Positions 34,906 through 45,704 are shown, counted from the first letter of the stretch. The stretch is 64,000 nucleotides of DNA from Naumannella cuiyingiana (GCF_013408305.1 NZ_JACBZS010000001.1:1860001-1924000); one strand, 5' to 3'. Notes: generated by a model not told the origin, from the letters alone. Made by a program: numbers and translations.

Positions 34906-35817
34906 CTACCAGGCCAGCTCGTCGCACCCCTGGTGGTTGGCGGGCTCGACCTGCAGAGTTGCGTGCTCGATCGCGAACCTGGTCCGCATCACCTCGCGTG
35001 CCGCATCGAGCACGCTGTGCGCGTCGGCACCGTCGTCGGTGACCAGGTGGGCGGTGGCGACGTTCATTCCCGAGGTCAGGGTCCACAGGTGCAGGTCGTG
35101 CACGCTCTGCACGCCGGGGCAGGATTCCAGAGCCGTCGTCACCTCGCCGACATCGATGCCGTCCGGCGTACCCTGCGAGAGGACGTGCAGCACCTCACGG
35201 CCGAGCATGATCGCCCGCACGGCGACGAAGATCGCGATGGCGAGACCGATCAAGGTGTCCCACAGCGCCTGACCCGTCGCCTGGACCAACACACCGGCGA
35301 CGATCACGCCGACCGAGCCGAGCGTGTCGGCCATCACCTCGAGGTAGGCGCCCTTGACGTTCAGGGATTCCTTCGATCCACCGCGCAGCAACAACAGGGC
35401 GATGATGTTGATCAGCAGACCGATGCCACCCACGACGAACATGATCATCGTGTTGACCTCGACCTCGGGCTTGCCGATCCGGTCGACGGCCCCGTAGCCG
35501 ATGGAGATGGAGACGATCAACATCAACAACACGGCGAGGCCGGAGGCGAAGATCTCGGCGCGGTACCACCCGTAGGTCCGCTTGCCCGTCTCGTCGCGGG
35601 TGCTCGCGAGCTTCGTGGCGACGAGCGCGGCACCCAGCGCCACCACATCCGCGGCCATGTGTCCGGCATCGGAGATCAGGGCCAGCGAGTTGGAGATGAT
35701 GCCGAAGACCAGCTCCACCACGAAGAACGTCAGGACCAGGCCGAACGAGAGCTGGAGCCGCCAGCGATTGCGGCCGCCGGCGTGCCCGGCGGGGGCGTGG
35801 GAGTGTCCGGAACCCAT
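34906..35817 (-). CDS. cation diffusion facilitator (CzcD-like divalent metal efflux)
   Basis: This 303-residue inner-membrane metal/proton antiporter has about six helices. It starts with the His-bearing MGSGHSHAPAGHAGG. The metal-site helices are SDAGHMAADVVALG near residue 49 and VMADTLGSVGVIVAG near 162, where the usual His of the second HxxxD motif is Val-Met, with Asp kept. A cytoplasmic domain ends with HDLHLWTLTSGMNVATAHL. Substrates of the family are Zn, Cd or Co. The ATG overlaps the stop of the upstream ArsR gene by one base, so sensor and pump form one operon. Confidence 0.91.
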   Translation of the reverse strand: MGSGHSHAPAGHAGGRNRWRLQLSFGLVLTFFVVELVFGIISNSLALISDAGHMAADVVALGAALVATKLASTRDETGKRTYGWYRAEIFASGLAVLLMLIVSISIGYGAVDRIGKPEVEVNTMIMFVVGGIGLLINIIALLLLRGGSKESLNVKGAYLEVMADTLGSVGVIVAGVLVQATGQALWDTLIGLAIAIFVAVRAIMLGREVLHVLSQGTPDGIDVGEVTTALESCPGVQSVHDLHLWTLTSGMNVATAHLVTDDGADAHSVLDAAREVMRTRFAIEHATLQVEPANHQGCDELAW

Positions 35818-36227
35818 CAGGCGGTCTCCTTCTTGGAATCGGTCGCGGAGCCCGCGTGGGAGACGTGTTCGCGGGTCAGATCGAGCAGCATTCGCACGTG
35901 GGCGTCGGCCAGCCGGTAGAAGACGAGCCGGCCCTCGCGTCGGGCGGTGACAACCCCCGACATGCGGAGCAACCGCAGCGCGTGGGAGGCGGTCGCCTCC
36001 TGGACGCCCGTCGCCGCGGCGAGATCGCAGACGCAGAGCTCGCCGGCCTCGAGCAGCGCGTAGAGCAGTCGGGTCCGGGTGGGGTCGCCGAGCAGCTTGA
36101 ACAGCGTCGCCGTGGCGGCCAGCTCCGGCTCGCCCAGCGCAGCGGATCGCACCATCGCGACCTTCTCGGGGTCGACATGATCGGTCGCACAGCCGCCGAC
36201 CGTCGTAATCTCGACATCTGATCGCAT
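35817..36227 (-). CDS. ArsR/SmtB-family metal-sensing repressor
   Basis: This 136-residue repressor has a winged helix with FKLLGDPTRTRLLYALLE, and ELCVCDLAAATGVQEATASHALRLL, where CVC in the third helix is the typical Cd/Pb/Zn ligand set of CadC/CmtR-like sensors. A further Cys lies in GGCATDHVDPEKV at the N-terminus. It is probably released from DNA by metal to induce the CDF pump. The ATG at 36227 is the likely start: TAAACA lies 7 nt before it and a palindrome covers the start codon, while the further upstream TTG lacks support. Confidence 0.9.
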   Translation of the reverse strand: MRSDVEITTVGGCATDHVDPEKVAMVRSAALGEPELAATATLFKLLGDPTRTRLLYALLEAGELCVCDLAAATGVQEATASHALRLLRMSGVVTARREGRLVFYRLADAHVRMLLDLTREHVSHAGSATDSKKETA

Positions 36228-36240
36228 GTGCAGATGTTTA
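36214..36240 (-). promoter_or_regulatory. ArsR operator and leaderless promoter
   Basis: ACATCTG at 36214-36220 and CAGATGT at 36231-36237 form a perfect 7-bp dyad with a 10-nt spacer that contains the arsR start codon. On the minus strand TAAACA (36235-36240) is a -10 box 7 nt before the ATG. Bound repressor would cover both -10 and transcription start, as expected for autoregulation. Confidence 0.55.
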
Positions 36241-36288
36241 CACGGTCCGGCGTCCGGTGGCAATCCCGCCGTCCCCCACGGCCGCGAT

Positions 36289-37185
36289 TCAGGGGGTACG
36301 CAGATGCGCGCGGGCGGCGGAGCGTACCGCCGTGGTGAGCCGGTCCAGCAGGTCCGAGGCCAGCCGCCAGCGCTGCCAGTGCAGGGCGATGTCGACGTGG
36401 CGGCGGCCGAGCCGCAACAGGCGCCCGGATTTCAGGTCGCCGCCCAACTGGTGCTCGGGTACCAGACCCCAGCCCAGTCCCGCGCGGACCGCGACGGCGA
36501 AGTCGGCGGAGCTGGGGACGAGGTGGACCGGCGTACCCGGTTCGGCACCGAGCCGGCGCAGCAGCCCGTGTTGGAGGTCGTCCTTGGCGTTGAACCGGAT
36601 CAGCGGTAGCCGCGACCAGATCGTTCCGCGCGAGGTCACCGCTCCGGTGCGTTCGATCAGCTCCGGGGTCGCCACGGGCAGATATCGCATCGCGCCGAGC
36701 GGTTCGATCGAACAGCCCTGGACCGGTTGCGGATCGGAGGTGACGGCGGCCAGTGTCTCGCCGGAGCGCAGCAGGTCCGCGGAATGATCCTGGTCCTCGA
36801 TCCGGAGGCGCAGTGCGACGCCCGGCCAGGTGCCGATCTCGGCCAGTACCGGGGCGAACCACGAGCCGACGGAGTCGGCATTGATCGCGAGCGGGAGCTG
36901 GGTGGTGACGGTGCCCGGCCCGTCGAGCCGCGCCGCCGTCTCGTCCTCCAGCAGCGCGAGCTGGCGCGCCAGGCGGAGCAGTTCCGCACCGGCGGGGGTG
37001 GTTCGGCACGGCTTGGTACGCCGCAGCACGAGCTGTCCGACGCTGCGCTCCAGCGCCCGGATGCGCTGGCTGAAGGCCGACGGGGTGATGTGCAGGGCGC
37101 GGGCCGCCGCGTCGAAGGTCTCGTGGTCGACCGCGGCCGCCAGCGCCTCCAGTTGGGCGCGATCCCAGCCTCGGGTGTCGCTCAT
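36289..37185 (-). CDS. lysG: LysR-type regulator of amino-acid export (LysG/ArgP)
   Basis: This 298-residue regulator has an N-terminal helix-turn-helix (FDAAARALHITPSAFSQRIRALE, residues about 24-46) that follows the ArgP/IciA pattern. RTKPCRTTPAGAELLRLARQ and the effector-domain stretch LPLAINADSVGSWFAPVL are typical of LysG/ArgP. In Corynebacterium the orthologue activates lysE when lysine or arginine accumulates. The gene is divergent from the lysE-type exporter here, matching that arrangement. TAGGCT lies 8 nt before the ATG. Confidence 0.9.
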   Translation of the reverse strand: MSDTRGWDRAQLEALAAAVDHETFDAAARALHITPSAFSQRIRALERSVGQLVLRRTKPCRTTPAGAELLRLARQLALLEDETAARLDGPGTVTTQLPLAINADSVGSWFAPVLAEIGTWPGVALRLRIEDQDHSADLLRSGETLAAVTSDPQPVQGCSIEPLGAMRYLPVATPELIERTGAVTSRGTIWSRLPLIRFNAKDDLQHGLLRRLGAEPGTPVHLVPSSADFAVAVRAGLGWGLVPEHQLGGDLKSGRLLRLGRRHVDIALHWQRWRLASDLLDRLTTAVRSAARAHLRTP

Positions 37186-37193
37186 GGGTGTCC

Positions 37194-37265
37194 AGCCTAG
37201 ATGAAGCTTTGCTACAGGTAATGCAGAATTACGCGATGGCCTTCAGCGGGTGGGGCGCCTAGGGT
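37194..37265. promoter_or_regulatory. divergent lysG-lysE promoter region with LysR-type site
   Basis: On the minus strand TAGGCT (37194-37199) is the likely lysG -10 and on the plus strand TAGGGT (37260-37265) lies 6 nt before the lysE GTG. Between them TAAT-N5-ATTA (37219-37231) matches the T-N11-A pattern of LysR-type binding sites. Confidence 0.5.
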
Positions 37266-37271
37266 CGGCCC

Positions 37272-37877
37272 GTGATCATCCCCATGCTGACGGGCCTGTT
37301 GACCGGGCTGACGCTGATCATCGCGATCGGCGCGCAGAACGCTTTCGTGCTGCGGCAAGGACTCGCCCGTTCCCACGTCGGGTTGGTGGTGGCGATCTGT
37401 GCCGCCTCCGATGCGGTGTTGATCACCGCGGGCGTCGCCGGCCTCGGCGCGTTGGTCACCGCGCAGCCGGCGCTGCTGACGGTGATCCGCTGGGCCGGGG
37501 CGGCGTTCCTGATCGGCTACGGCGCGTTGGCGATACGCCGTGCGTTGCGCCCGGGGAGGCTGGTGGCCGCCGAGGAGACCGCGGGCAGCGCCTGGTCGGC
37601 GGCGGCCAAGGTGATGGCCCTGACCTGGCTGAACCCGCACGTCTATCTGGACACCGTGCTGCTGCTCGGTTCGATCGCCAGCCAGCAGGGCGATCCCGGT
37701 CGCTGGTGGTTCGCCGGCGGTGCCGTCGTCGCGAGCATCGGGTGGTTCACCGCCCTCGGCTTCGGTGCCCGAGCGCTGCGACCGCTGCTGGCGACCCCGG
37801 CCGCCTGGCGGGTGCTGGACGTGGTCATCGGCGCGATCATGATCGGCATCGCGATCAAGCTCCTGCTGGGCGGTTGA
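37272..37877 (+). CDS. lysE: LysE-family basic amino acid exporter
   Basis: This 201-residue membrane protein has about six helices. The N-terminus LTLIIAIGAQNAFVLRQGL is the hallmark of LysE/ArgO exporters, and TWLNPHVYLDTVLLLGSIA supplies the conserved Asn-Pro-His segment. It pumps lysine and arginine out when intracellular levels rise. The GTG start follows a TAGGGT -10 by 6 nt. The divergent LysG-type gene supports the assignment, and the next gene, agmatine deiminase, also concerns arginine-derived compounds. Confidence 0.91.
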   Translation: MIIPMLTGLLTGLTLIIAIGAQNAFVLRQGLARSHVGLVVAICAASDAVLITAGVAGLGALVTAQPALLTVIRWAGAAFLIGYGALAIRRALRPGRLVAAEETAGSAWSAAAKVMALTWLNPHVYLDTVLLLGSIASQQGDPGRWWFAGGAVVASIGWFTALGFGARALRPLLATPAAWRVLDVVIGAIMIGIAIKLLLGG

Positions 37878-37950
37878 CGTTCACCGGTACGTGGCTGACG
37901 ATGGGTACGCCGACGCCGACCCGCGGCGCATGCGGGCGATGGGGGGCGAG

Positions 37951-38949
37951 ATGGCGTGGACCATGCCCGACGAGGGCGAGCCGCACACGCGTACCTGGCT
38001 GGCGCTCGGCGCGACCGAGACGATCTGGGGCGACGACCTGATCGATGAGGTTTGGGAGAACCTCGCCGATCTCGCCGGAACCATCGCCGAGTTCGAGGAG
38101 GTCAGCGTCCTGGTCCGGCCGAGCGACGTCGCGGAGGCACGCGAGCTGCTGGCCCCGACGGTGCGGATCGTCGAACATGAGATCGACGATCTCTGGGTAC
38201 GCGACACCGGCCCCGTCTTCGTGCGTGGCGACGGCCTCGCCGGTGTCGACTTCAACTTCAACGGCTGGGGTGGCAAGCAGGATCACGCGGCCGATGCCAC
38301 GGTTGCCGCGGCCGTGATCGCGCAGGCCGGCGCCACCGCGCTGGGCACCGAGCTGGTCCTGGAGGGCGGCGCGCTGGAGGTCGATGGCAAGGGGACGGCA
38401 ATCATCACGCGCAGTTGCGTGCTCAACGACAACCGCAACCCCGGCTGGTCCCAACAAGACGTCGAGGCCGAGTTGGCCCGGCTGCTCGGCATCCGCAAGG
38501 TGATCTGGCTGCCCGGTGTCGCCGGCCGCGACATCACCGACGGGCACACCGACTTCTATGCCCGCTTCGTCCGACCCGGCGTGGTGGTGGCGGCGTTGGA
38601 CGAGGATCCGCAGTCGTTCGATCATGAAGTCACCCGCGAGCACCTGGCGCTGCTGAACGAGGCGACCGATGCCGACGGCGGCCCGCTGGAGGTCGTGACG
38701 CTGACGGCGCCGTGGGCGATTCGCGAGGACTTCCTGACCGACGATTTCGCCGCGGGCTATGTGAACTACTACGTCTGCAACGGGGCGGTGATCATGCCCG
38801 AGTTCGGCGATCGCCGCGCAGACACGGCGGCGGCGACGAAGCTGCGCCAGCTCTTCCCCGAGCGCGAGATCGTGCCGGTGGCGATCGACGGCATCGCCGC
38901 CGGTGGCGGGGGCATCCACTGCGCCACCCAGCAACAGCCGGCGCCGTGA
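37951..38949 (+). CDS. aguA: agmatine deiminase
   Basis: This enzyme hydrolyses agmatine to N-carbamoylputrescine and ammonia; it has about 332 residues. It is a pentein/PAD-fold protein with DDLWVRDTGPVFV (substrate guanidinium contact), ELVLEGGALEVDGKG, DITDGHTDFYARF with the catalytic His, and the nucleophile Cys in GGGGIHCATQQ near the C-terminus. The ATG at 37951 is preferred because GGGGGGCGAG directly precedes it and the product begins MAWTMPDEGEPH, as in homologues; a GTG at 37891 would add twenty unconserved residues. No carbamoylputrescine amidase is adjacent. Confidence 0.92.
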   Translation: MAWTMPDEGEPHTRTWLALGATETIWGDDLIDEVWENLADLAGTIAEFEEVSVLVRPSDVAEARELLAPTVRIVEHEIDDLWVRDTGPVFVRGDGLAGVDFNFNGWGGKQDHAADATVAAAVIAQAGATALGTELVLEGGALEVDGKGTAIITRSCVLNDNRNPGWSQQDVEAELARLLGIRKVIWLPGVAGRDITDGHTDFYARFVRPGVVVAALDEDPQSFDHEVTREHLALLNEATDADGGPLEVVTLTAPWAIREDFLTDDFAAGYVNYYVCNGAVIMPEFGDRRADTAAATKLRQLFPEREIVPVAIDGIAAGGGGIHCATQQQPAP

Positions 38950-38995
38950 GCCGCGCCGCCGAAGATCCTCGCCCCCGCCCCCGCCCCCGCCCCAC

Positions 38996-39068
38996 CCCCG
39001 AATTGTTTCCGTAGTTATGCCCGCCATTCGGCTCGAATGGCGGGCATAACTACGGAAACAATTCGGGG
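38996..39068. terminator. 35-bp perfect inverted repeat between convergent genes
   Basis: The left arm 38996-39030 and right arm 39034-39068 are exact complements with a 3-nt loop GCT. The arms start CCCCGAATTG and end GCCATTCG. The position between agmatine deiminase and glpK suits a bidirectional terminator, but the stem is far longer than needed and no T-run flanks it. Its right arm resembles that of the hairpin at 57214-57295. A purine-rich stretch follows to 39190 with no gene. Confidence 0.7.
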
Positions 39069-39191
39069 AGAGGGGTGGGTGGAGTCGGGGTGGTGAATGA
39101 GGAGAGGGGTGAGTGGAGCGGGGGTGGATGGAGCTGCCGGGGAGAGGAATGGATGGAGAGGCGGGCTGCGTGTGGCCAGGGGGGCGCGGGC

Positions 39192-40706
39192 TCAGCGCAC
39201 GTCGTCGTCCACCCAGTCGAAGGTCTTGGTGACGGCCTTCTTCCACTGTCGCAGCAGCCGGTCGCGCTCGGCCGGGTCGAGCTGCGGCTCCCAGCGCTTG
39301 TCCTCCTGCCAGTTCTTCACCAGCTCCTCGGTGGAGGACCAGAAGCCCACCGCCAGCCCGGCGGCGTACGCGGCACCGAGTGCGGTGGTCTCGATCACCT
39401 TCGGCCGGATCACCGGGATGCCGAGGATGTCGGCCTGGAACTGCATCAGCGCGTCGTTCGCGGTCATCCCGCCGTCGACCTTCAGTTCGGTCATCCGGAC
39501 CCCGGCATCGCTGTCGGCGGCGTCCAGCACCTCGGCGGTCTGGAACGCCGTTGCCTCCAGCGCCGCACGGGCGATGTGGCCCTTGTTGGCGAACCGGGTC
39601 AGGCCGACGATCGCACCCCGGGCATCGCCACGCCAGTACGGCGCGAACAGGCCCGAGAACGCCGGCACGAAGTAGACCCCGCCGTTGTCCTCGACCGACT
39701 CGGCGAGCTGCTCGACCTCGGGTGCGGCGGAGATGATCCCGAGTTGATCACGCAGCCACTGGATCGCCGAACCGGTGACGGCGATCGATCCCTCCAGCGC
39801 ATAGACCGGGTCGGCATCGCCGATCCGGTAGCAGACCGTGGTCAGCAGGCCGTTCTCGGAGCGGACGATCTCGGTGCCGGTGTTGACGATCAGGAAGTTG
39901 CCGGTGCCGTAGGTGTTCTTCGCATCGCCGCGCTCGAACGCGACCTGGCCGAAGGTCGCCGCCTGTTGATCGCCGAGAATGCCGGCAACCGGCGTCTCGC
40001 GGAGCAGTTGGGACGCGGCGACGGTTCCGTAGACCTCGGAGGAGGACTTGATCTCCGGCAGCATGGATTTCGGTACGCCGAAGGCGGCCAGGATGTCGTC
40101 ATCCCAGGCGAGCGTCTTCAGGTCCATGAACATCGTCCGCGACGCGTTGGTGACGTCGGTGATGTGCACGCCGCCGTCGGTGCCGCCGGTGAGATTCCAG
40201 ACCAACCAGGAGTCGGTGGTGCCGAAGAGCAGATCGCCGGCCTCGGCCTTCTCCCGCGCGCCGTCGACATTGTCCAGGATCCACTTGATCTTGGTCCCGG
40301 AGAAATAGGTGGCCAGCGGTAGGCCGACGGTGTCCTTGAACCGTTCGACGCCGCCGTCGGCGGCCAGCTCGTCGACGATCTTCTGGGTCCGGGTGTCCTG
40401 CCAGACGATCGCGTTGTAGACCGGCTCACCGGTGTTCTTGTCCCAGACCACCGCGGTCTCGCGCTGGTTGGTGATCCCGACGGCGGCGATGTCGTGCCGG
40501 GTCAGATTGGCCCGGGACAATGCCTGCCCGATCACCTCACGGGTATTGGCCCAGATCTCGTTCGGGTCGTGTTCCACCCAGCCGGCGCGGGGCAGGATCT
40601 GCTCGTGCTCCTTCTGGCCGGACGAGACGATCGAGCCCGCGGAGTCGAAGACGATGGCGCGGCTGCTGGTCGTGCCCTGATCGATGGCAATCACGTAGTC
40701 GGCCAT
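39192..40706 (-). CDS. glpK: glycerol kinase
   Basis: This 504-residue enzyme phosphorylates glycerol to sn-glycerol 3-phosphate. It is an FGGY-family ATPase with the N-terminal phosphate loop [14 protein letters not shown] (residues 6-19), the glycerol-site segment [14 protein letters not shown], and ATP-domain blocks [10 protein letters not shown] and [19 protein letters not shown] near the C-terminus. AGGTG precedes the ATG. It follows the glycerol facilitator gene by 39 nt in the same direction, forming a glpF-glpK uptake operon. Glycerol 3-phosphate dehydrogenase is not in the window. Confidence 0.95.
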   Translation of the reverse strand: MADYVIAIDQGTTSSRAIVFDSAGSIVSSGQKEHEQILPRAGWVEHDPNEIWANTREVIGQALSRANLTRHDIAAVGITNQRETAVVWDKNTGEPVYNAIVWQDTRTQKIVDELAADGGVERFKDTVGLPLATYFSGTKIKWILDNVDGAREKAEAGDLLFGTTDSWLVWNLTGGTDGGVHITDVTNASRTMFMDLKTLAWDDDILAAFGVPKSMLPEIKSSSEVYGTVAASQLLRETPVAGILGDQQAATFGQVAFERGDAKNTYGTGNFLIVNTGTEIVRSENGLLTTVCYRIGDADPVYALEGSIAVTGSAIQWLRDQLGIISAAPEVEQLAESVEDNGGVYFVPAFSGLFAPYWRGDARGAIVGLTRFANKGHIARAALEATAFQTAEVLDAADSDAGVRMTELKVDGGMTANDALMQFQADILGIPVIRPKVIETTALGAAYAAGLAVGFWSSTEELVKNWQEDKRWEPQLDPAERDRLLRQWKKAVTKTFDWVDDDVR

Positions 40707-40745
40707 GGTGGCACCTCCTTGTGCGGTGGGTTCGGGTTCAGGCTG

Positions 40746-41468
40746 TCAGAAGAGCGCCGCGGCGGCCACCCCGGCGAGCGCACCGCCGATCAGCGGTCCG
40801 ACGACCGGGATCCAGGCGTACCCCCAGTCGCTGGAGCCCTTGTGCTTGATCGGGAGCAGCGCGTGGGCGATCCGCGGCCCGAGGTCGCGGGCGGGATTGA
40901 TGGCGTACCCGGTCGGTCCGCCGATGGCGATGCCGATGCCGAGCACCAGCAACGCGACCGGCAGCGGGCCGAGCTCGTTCGGCGTACCGGCCAAACTCAT
41001 GATCACGAAGACCAGCACGAAGGTCGCGATGATCTCGGTGATCAGGTTCCACAGCGGACTGCGCAACTGTGGCCCGGTGGAGAAGACGCCGAGCACATTG
41101 GCCGGGTCCTCCTCGGCGTCGAAATGCATCCGGTACGCCAACCAGACGACGACGGCCCCGATGATCGCACCGAGCATCTGGGCGGCGAAGTAGGCGAATG
41201 CCGTGCCGACCGAGGCCGGTACGCCGTCGGCGAAGTCGTCACCCTTGAGCAGCAGGCCGAGGGTGACGGCCGGGTTCAGGTGGGCACCGGACTTCGCGGC
41301 GACGAAGACACCGCAGAAGACGCCGAGCGCCCAGCCCCACGAGATCATCAGCCAGCCGCCGCCGTTGCCCTTGGACTTCGCGAGGATGGCATTGGCGACC
41401 ACGCCGCAGCCGAAGATCAACAAGATCGCCGTGCCGAAGGTCTCGGCGACGAATATCTGGGGGGTCAT
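40746..41468 (-). CDS. glpF: glycerol uptake facilitator (aquaglyceroporin)
   Basis: This 240-residue MIP-family channel has six helices and the two half-helix motifs, HLNPAVTLG near residue 64 and AINPARDLGPR near 189. Asp after the second NPAR is typical of glycerol-conducting channels rather than water-only aquaporins. Glycerol enters by facilitated diffusion and is trapped by GlpK from the next gene. AGGAG lies at good distance before the ATG at 41468. Confidence 0.94.
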   Translation of the reverse strand: MTPQIFVAETFGTAILLIFGCGVVANAILAKSKGNGGGWLMISWGWALGVFCGVFVAAKSGAHLNPAVTLGLLLKGDDFADGVPASVGTAFAYFAAQMLGAIIGAVVVWLAYRMHFDAEEDPANVLGVFSTGPQLRSPLWNLITEIIATFVLVFVIMSLAGTPNELGPLPVALLVLGIGIAIGGPTGYAINPARDLGPRIAHALLPIKHKGSSDWGYAWIPVVGPLIGGALAGVAAAALF

Positions 41469-41599
41469 CGTTGCTCCTCATCGATGGGGACGCCCCGACG
41501 TTAGCGCGGCTCGGCCGCCACGGCAGGCGATCGGGGCGATCGCATAGGCAAGCCTGCCCGCCGTGGCGAACGACACGCCAGTGTGGGCAGGCTGGTGGG

Positions 41600-42307
41600 A
41601 TGAGTACCACCCATCCGGGCGAGCCGCACGTCTCGGGCTGGTCGTCGCGGCTGAACTGGCTACGGGCCGGGGTGCTCGGCGCCAACGACGGGATCGTGTC
41701 GGTGGCGGGCATCGTGATGGCCGCCGCGGGCGCGACGACCGATACCGCGCCGATCGCCATCGCGGGCGGGGCGGGGTTGGTGGCCGGCGCGTTGAGCATG
41801 GCGGTCGGCGAGTACGTGTCGGTCAGCACGCAGCGCGACAGCGAACGGGCCCTGTTGCGCAAGGAGCGCCGCGAGCTGGCCGAGCTGCCGGAGGCGGAGC
41901 TCGACGAGCTGGCCGCGATCTACCGGGACAAGGGGCTGAGCGAGAAGCTGGCGCGGGAGGTCGCGGTGCAACTCACCGCACACGATGCGCTCGGCGCGCA
42001 CGCCGAGGCCGAGCTCGGGATCGATCCCGACGAGCTGGCGCGCCCCTGGCAGGCGGCCTTCGCGTCCTTGATCAGCTTCACCGTCGGCGCGCTGCTGCCG
42101 CTGCTGGCGATCTTGCTGCCGCCGCCGAGCTGGCGGATCGCGGTCACGGTCGGTTCGGTCGTGCTGGCGCTGCTGCTCACCGGCTGGATCAGCGCCCGGC
42201 TCGGCCGGGCGCCGCGGGCCCGCGCGATCGCGCGCAATATCGGCGGTGGCTGCCTGGCGATGGCGATCAGCTACGGCGTCGGCACGCTGATCGGCCACGC
42301 GATCTGA
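41600..42307 (+). CDS. VIT1/CCC1-family metal transporter
   Basis: This 235-residue membrane protein has about five hydrophobic helices. The first helix GVLGANDGIVSVAGIVMA and GGAGLVAGALSMAVGEYVSVSTQRDSE (in pieces) are the family signature, and the charged loop RKERRELAELPEAELDELAAIYRDKG corresponds to the cytoplasmic metal-binding hairpin. Relatives move Fe(II) or Mn(II) out of the cytoplasm. The ATG at 41600 has no good Shine-Dalgarno sequence; CAGGCT 6 nt upstream could be a -10. The gene stands alone between glpF and parE. Confidence 0.88.
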   Translation: MSTTHPGEPHVSGWSSRLNWLRAGVLGANDGIVSVAGIVMAAAGATTDTAPIAIAGGAGLVAGALSMAVGEYVSVSTQRDSERALLRKERRELAELPEAELDELAAIYRDKGLSEKLAREVAVQLTAHDALGAHAEAELGIDPDELARPWQAAFASLISFTVGALLPLLAILLPPPSWRIAVTVGSVVLALLLTGWISARLGRAPRARAIARNIGGGCLAMAISYGVGTLIGHAI

Positions 42308-42322
42308 GACGGCCGGGAATGA

Positions 42323-44464
<2,142 letters not shown>

Positions 44465-44470
44465 CCGCCG

Positions 44471-44476
44471 AGGCTA
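44471..44476 (-). promoter_or_regulatory. -10 box of parE (leaderless)
   Basis: TAGCCT on the minus strand is 6 nt from the GTG at 44464. It supports the choice of that GTG, which lacks a Shine-Dalgarno sequence. Confidence 0.4.
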
Positions 44477-44687
44477 CCCGCGGGGGCCGCCGCGACGGCG
44501 TACCCACGCGGTGGGCGCACCGCGCCCGACGTCGGACGTGAGATACGCCACACACCGGCTCGTGGATGTCGGTGGAATTGCCCGCAACGCCGAGTACCCT
44601 CGAATCACGACAGCCAGGCATGGGCGCCGACCGGAATAGCGCCGGTCGCGAGGGCGTTGGACTGGCGAGAGTGAAGGAGGGCCACAA

Positions 44688-44885
44688 GTGAGCAACACGA
44701 TCGTCGACGACGCCCTGACCGCTGCTGACCGCTGCGACCGTTGCGGCGCTCAGGCATATGTCCGCGTCACCCTGGAGGGTGGCGCCGAGCTGCTGTTCTG
44801 CGCACACCACAACAAGGCCCACGAGGCCAAGCTCAAGCAGGTAGCGCTCAAGATCCAGGACGAGACCGCGCGGCTGCACGCCTGA
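44688..44885 (+). CDS. small zinc-ribbon protein, DUF7455 family
   Basis: This 65-residue protein has CDRCGAQAYVRV near residue 16 and LFCAHHNKAH near 37, a CxxC plus CxHH arrangement that probably binds zinc. It belongs to the actinobacterial DUF7455 group; its function is not established. AAGGAGG lies before the GTG at 44688. A strong hairpin terminator follows 22 bp after the stop, so it is probably monocistronic. It is divergent from parE. Confidence 0.9.
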   Translation: MSNTIVDDALTAADRCDRCGAQAYVRVTLEGGAELLFCAHHNKAHEAKLKQVALKIQDETARLHA

Positions 44886-44907
44886 GAGCAGTCTCACAGA
44901 CCTACGG

Positions 44908-44943
44908 CGAGGGCCGGCACCCCGATCGGGGTGCCGGCCCTCG
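44908..44943 (+). terminator. strong GC hairpin after the DUF7455 gene
   Basis: The 36 bp are fully palindromic, with GGGCCGGCACCCC paired to its complement around GATC. The only T after the stem is the start of TCGTCATG, so it is an intrinsic terminator without a T-run, which is common in high-GC actinobacteria. Confidence 0.75.
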
Positions 44944-44977
44944 TCATGTCGGTACGCCTGGTCAACCGACGGCGGGG

Positions 44978-45565
44978 TCAGCCGACGGCGGGCGCCGAGA
45001 CCAGGGCCCCGAGCGCACGTCCGGCGTCGGCGATCTCGGCGGTGTCGCCGAGGGCGGTGGCCGGGTCGACCAGCCGCCCGTCCGGGCCGTAGGCGTCGCG
45101 GGCGAGCGTGATCGCCACATCGTCGTCGGTCAGCCGCAGGCCGATGAACTCGAGCACCGCGCGCAGTTGCGCAGCCCCGGCACCGCCGCCGCGGCCGCCG
45201 TAGCTGATGATCAGTGCGGGCTTGCCCTGCCATTCGGCGTACAGGTAGTCGATGGCGTTCTTCAGCCCGCCGGGGTAGCCGAAGTTGTACTGCGGGGTCA
45301 GGAAGACGATCGCCGCGGCGTCGCGCACGATCCGGCTCCACTCGCGGGTGTGGGCGTTGGCGTAGTCGTCGGTAGCGGCGGCCATCACCGGCTCGTCGAG
45401 CAGCGGCAGTGCCAGGTCGGTCAGGTCGACCGTGCGTACCTCCAGGCCGGTCGTCTCGGCCAGCACGGGCGCGATCTGCGCGGCGAGCTGGTCGCCGACC
45501 CGGACCGGGCGGGTGCTGCCGACCACCAACACGATGTGCGGCCGGTTCTCCGTGTTCTGTGTCAT
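44978..45565 (-). CDS. NADPH-dependent FMN reductase family protein
   Basis: This 195-residue flavodoxin-like oxidoreductase has the phosphate loop VVGSTRPVRVGDQLA (residues 14-28) and FLTPQYNFGYPGGLKNAIDYLYAEW, the FMN loop of the NADPH:FMN/quinone/azo reductase group; SYGGRGGG continues the site. The likely role is two-electron reduction of quinones or flavin. AAGGAGAT lies before the ATG at 45565. The frame stays open upstream, but that part is the ABC-F control region. A CsoR-like palindrome lies 33 nt before the start. Confidence 0.91.
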   Translation of the reverse strand: MTQNTENRPHIVLVVGSTRPVRVGDQLAAQIAPVLAETTGLEVRTVDLTDLALPLLDEPVMAAATDDYANAHTREWSRIVRDAAAIVFLTPQYNFGYPGGLKNAIDYLYAEWQGKPALIISYGGRGGGAGAAQLRAVLEFIGLRLTDDDVAITLARDAYGPDGRLVDPATALGDTAEIADAGRALGALVSAPAVG

Positions 45566-45597
45566 GGGATCTCCTTCGCGATCGCCCTCTGCAACGC

Positions 45598-45615
45598 ATA
45601 ACCCCCCGGAGGTAT
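45598..45615. promoter_or_regulatory. CsoR-like copper operator before the FMN reductase
   Basis: The 18 bp ATAACCCCCCGGAGGTAT approach the CsoR operator pattern of ATACCCCC paired with GGGGGTAT. They resemble the site before the second csoR at 61691-61708. The box lies in the gap between the divergent FMN reductase and ABC-F genes, nearer the former. Confidence 0.5.
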
Positions 45616-45704
45616 TTCCCGAGTTTGGCCGATGGCGTACGCCGGCCCGGCCGGCCCCGATAACGGTTCGCGAGAACGCGCGGGGCTTGGCAGGATCGGC
45701 CGAC

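Noticed and set aside
39069-39191. gene in the purine-rich tract before glpK
   Set aside because: The repetitive GGTGGATGGAG-like sequence lacks a conserved product and looks like simple-sequence spacer.
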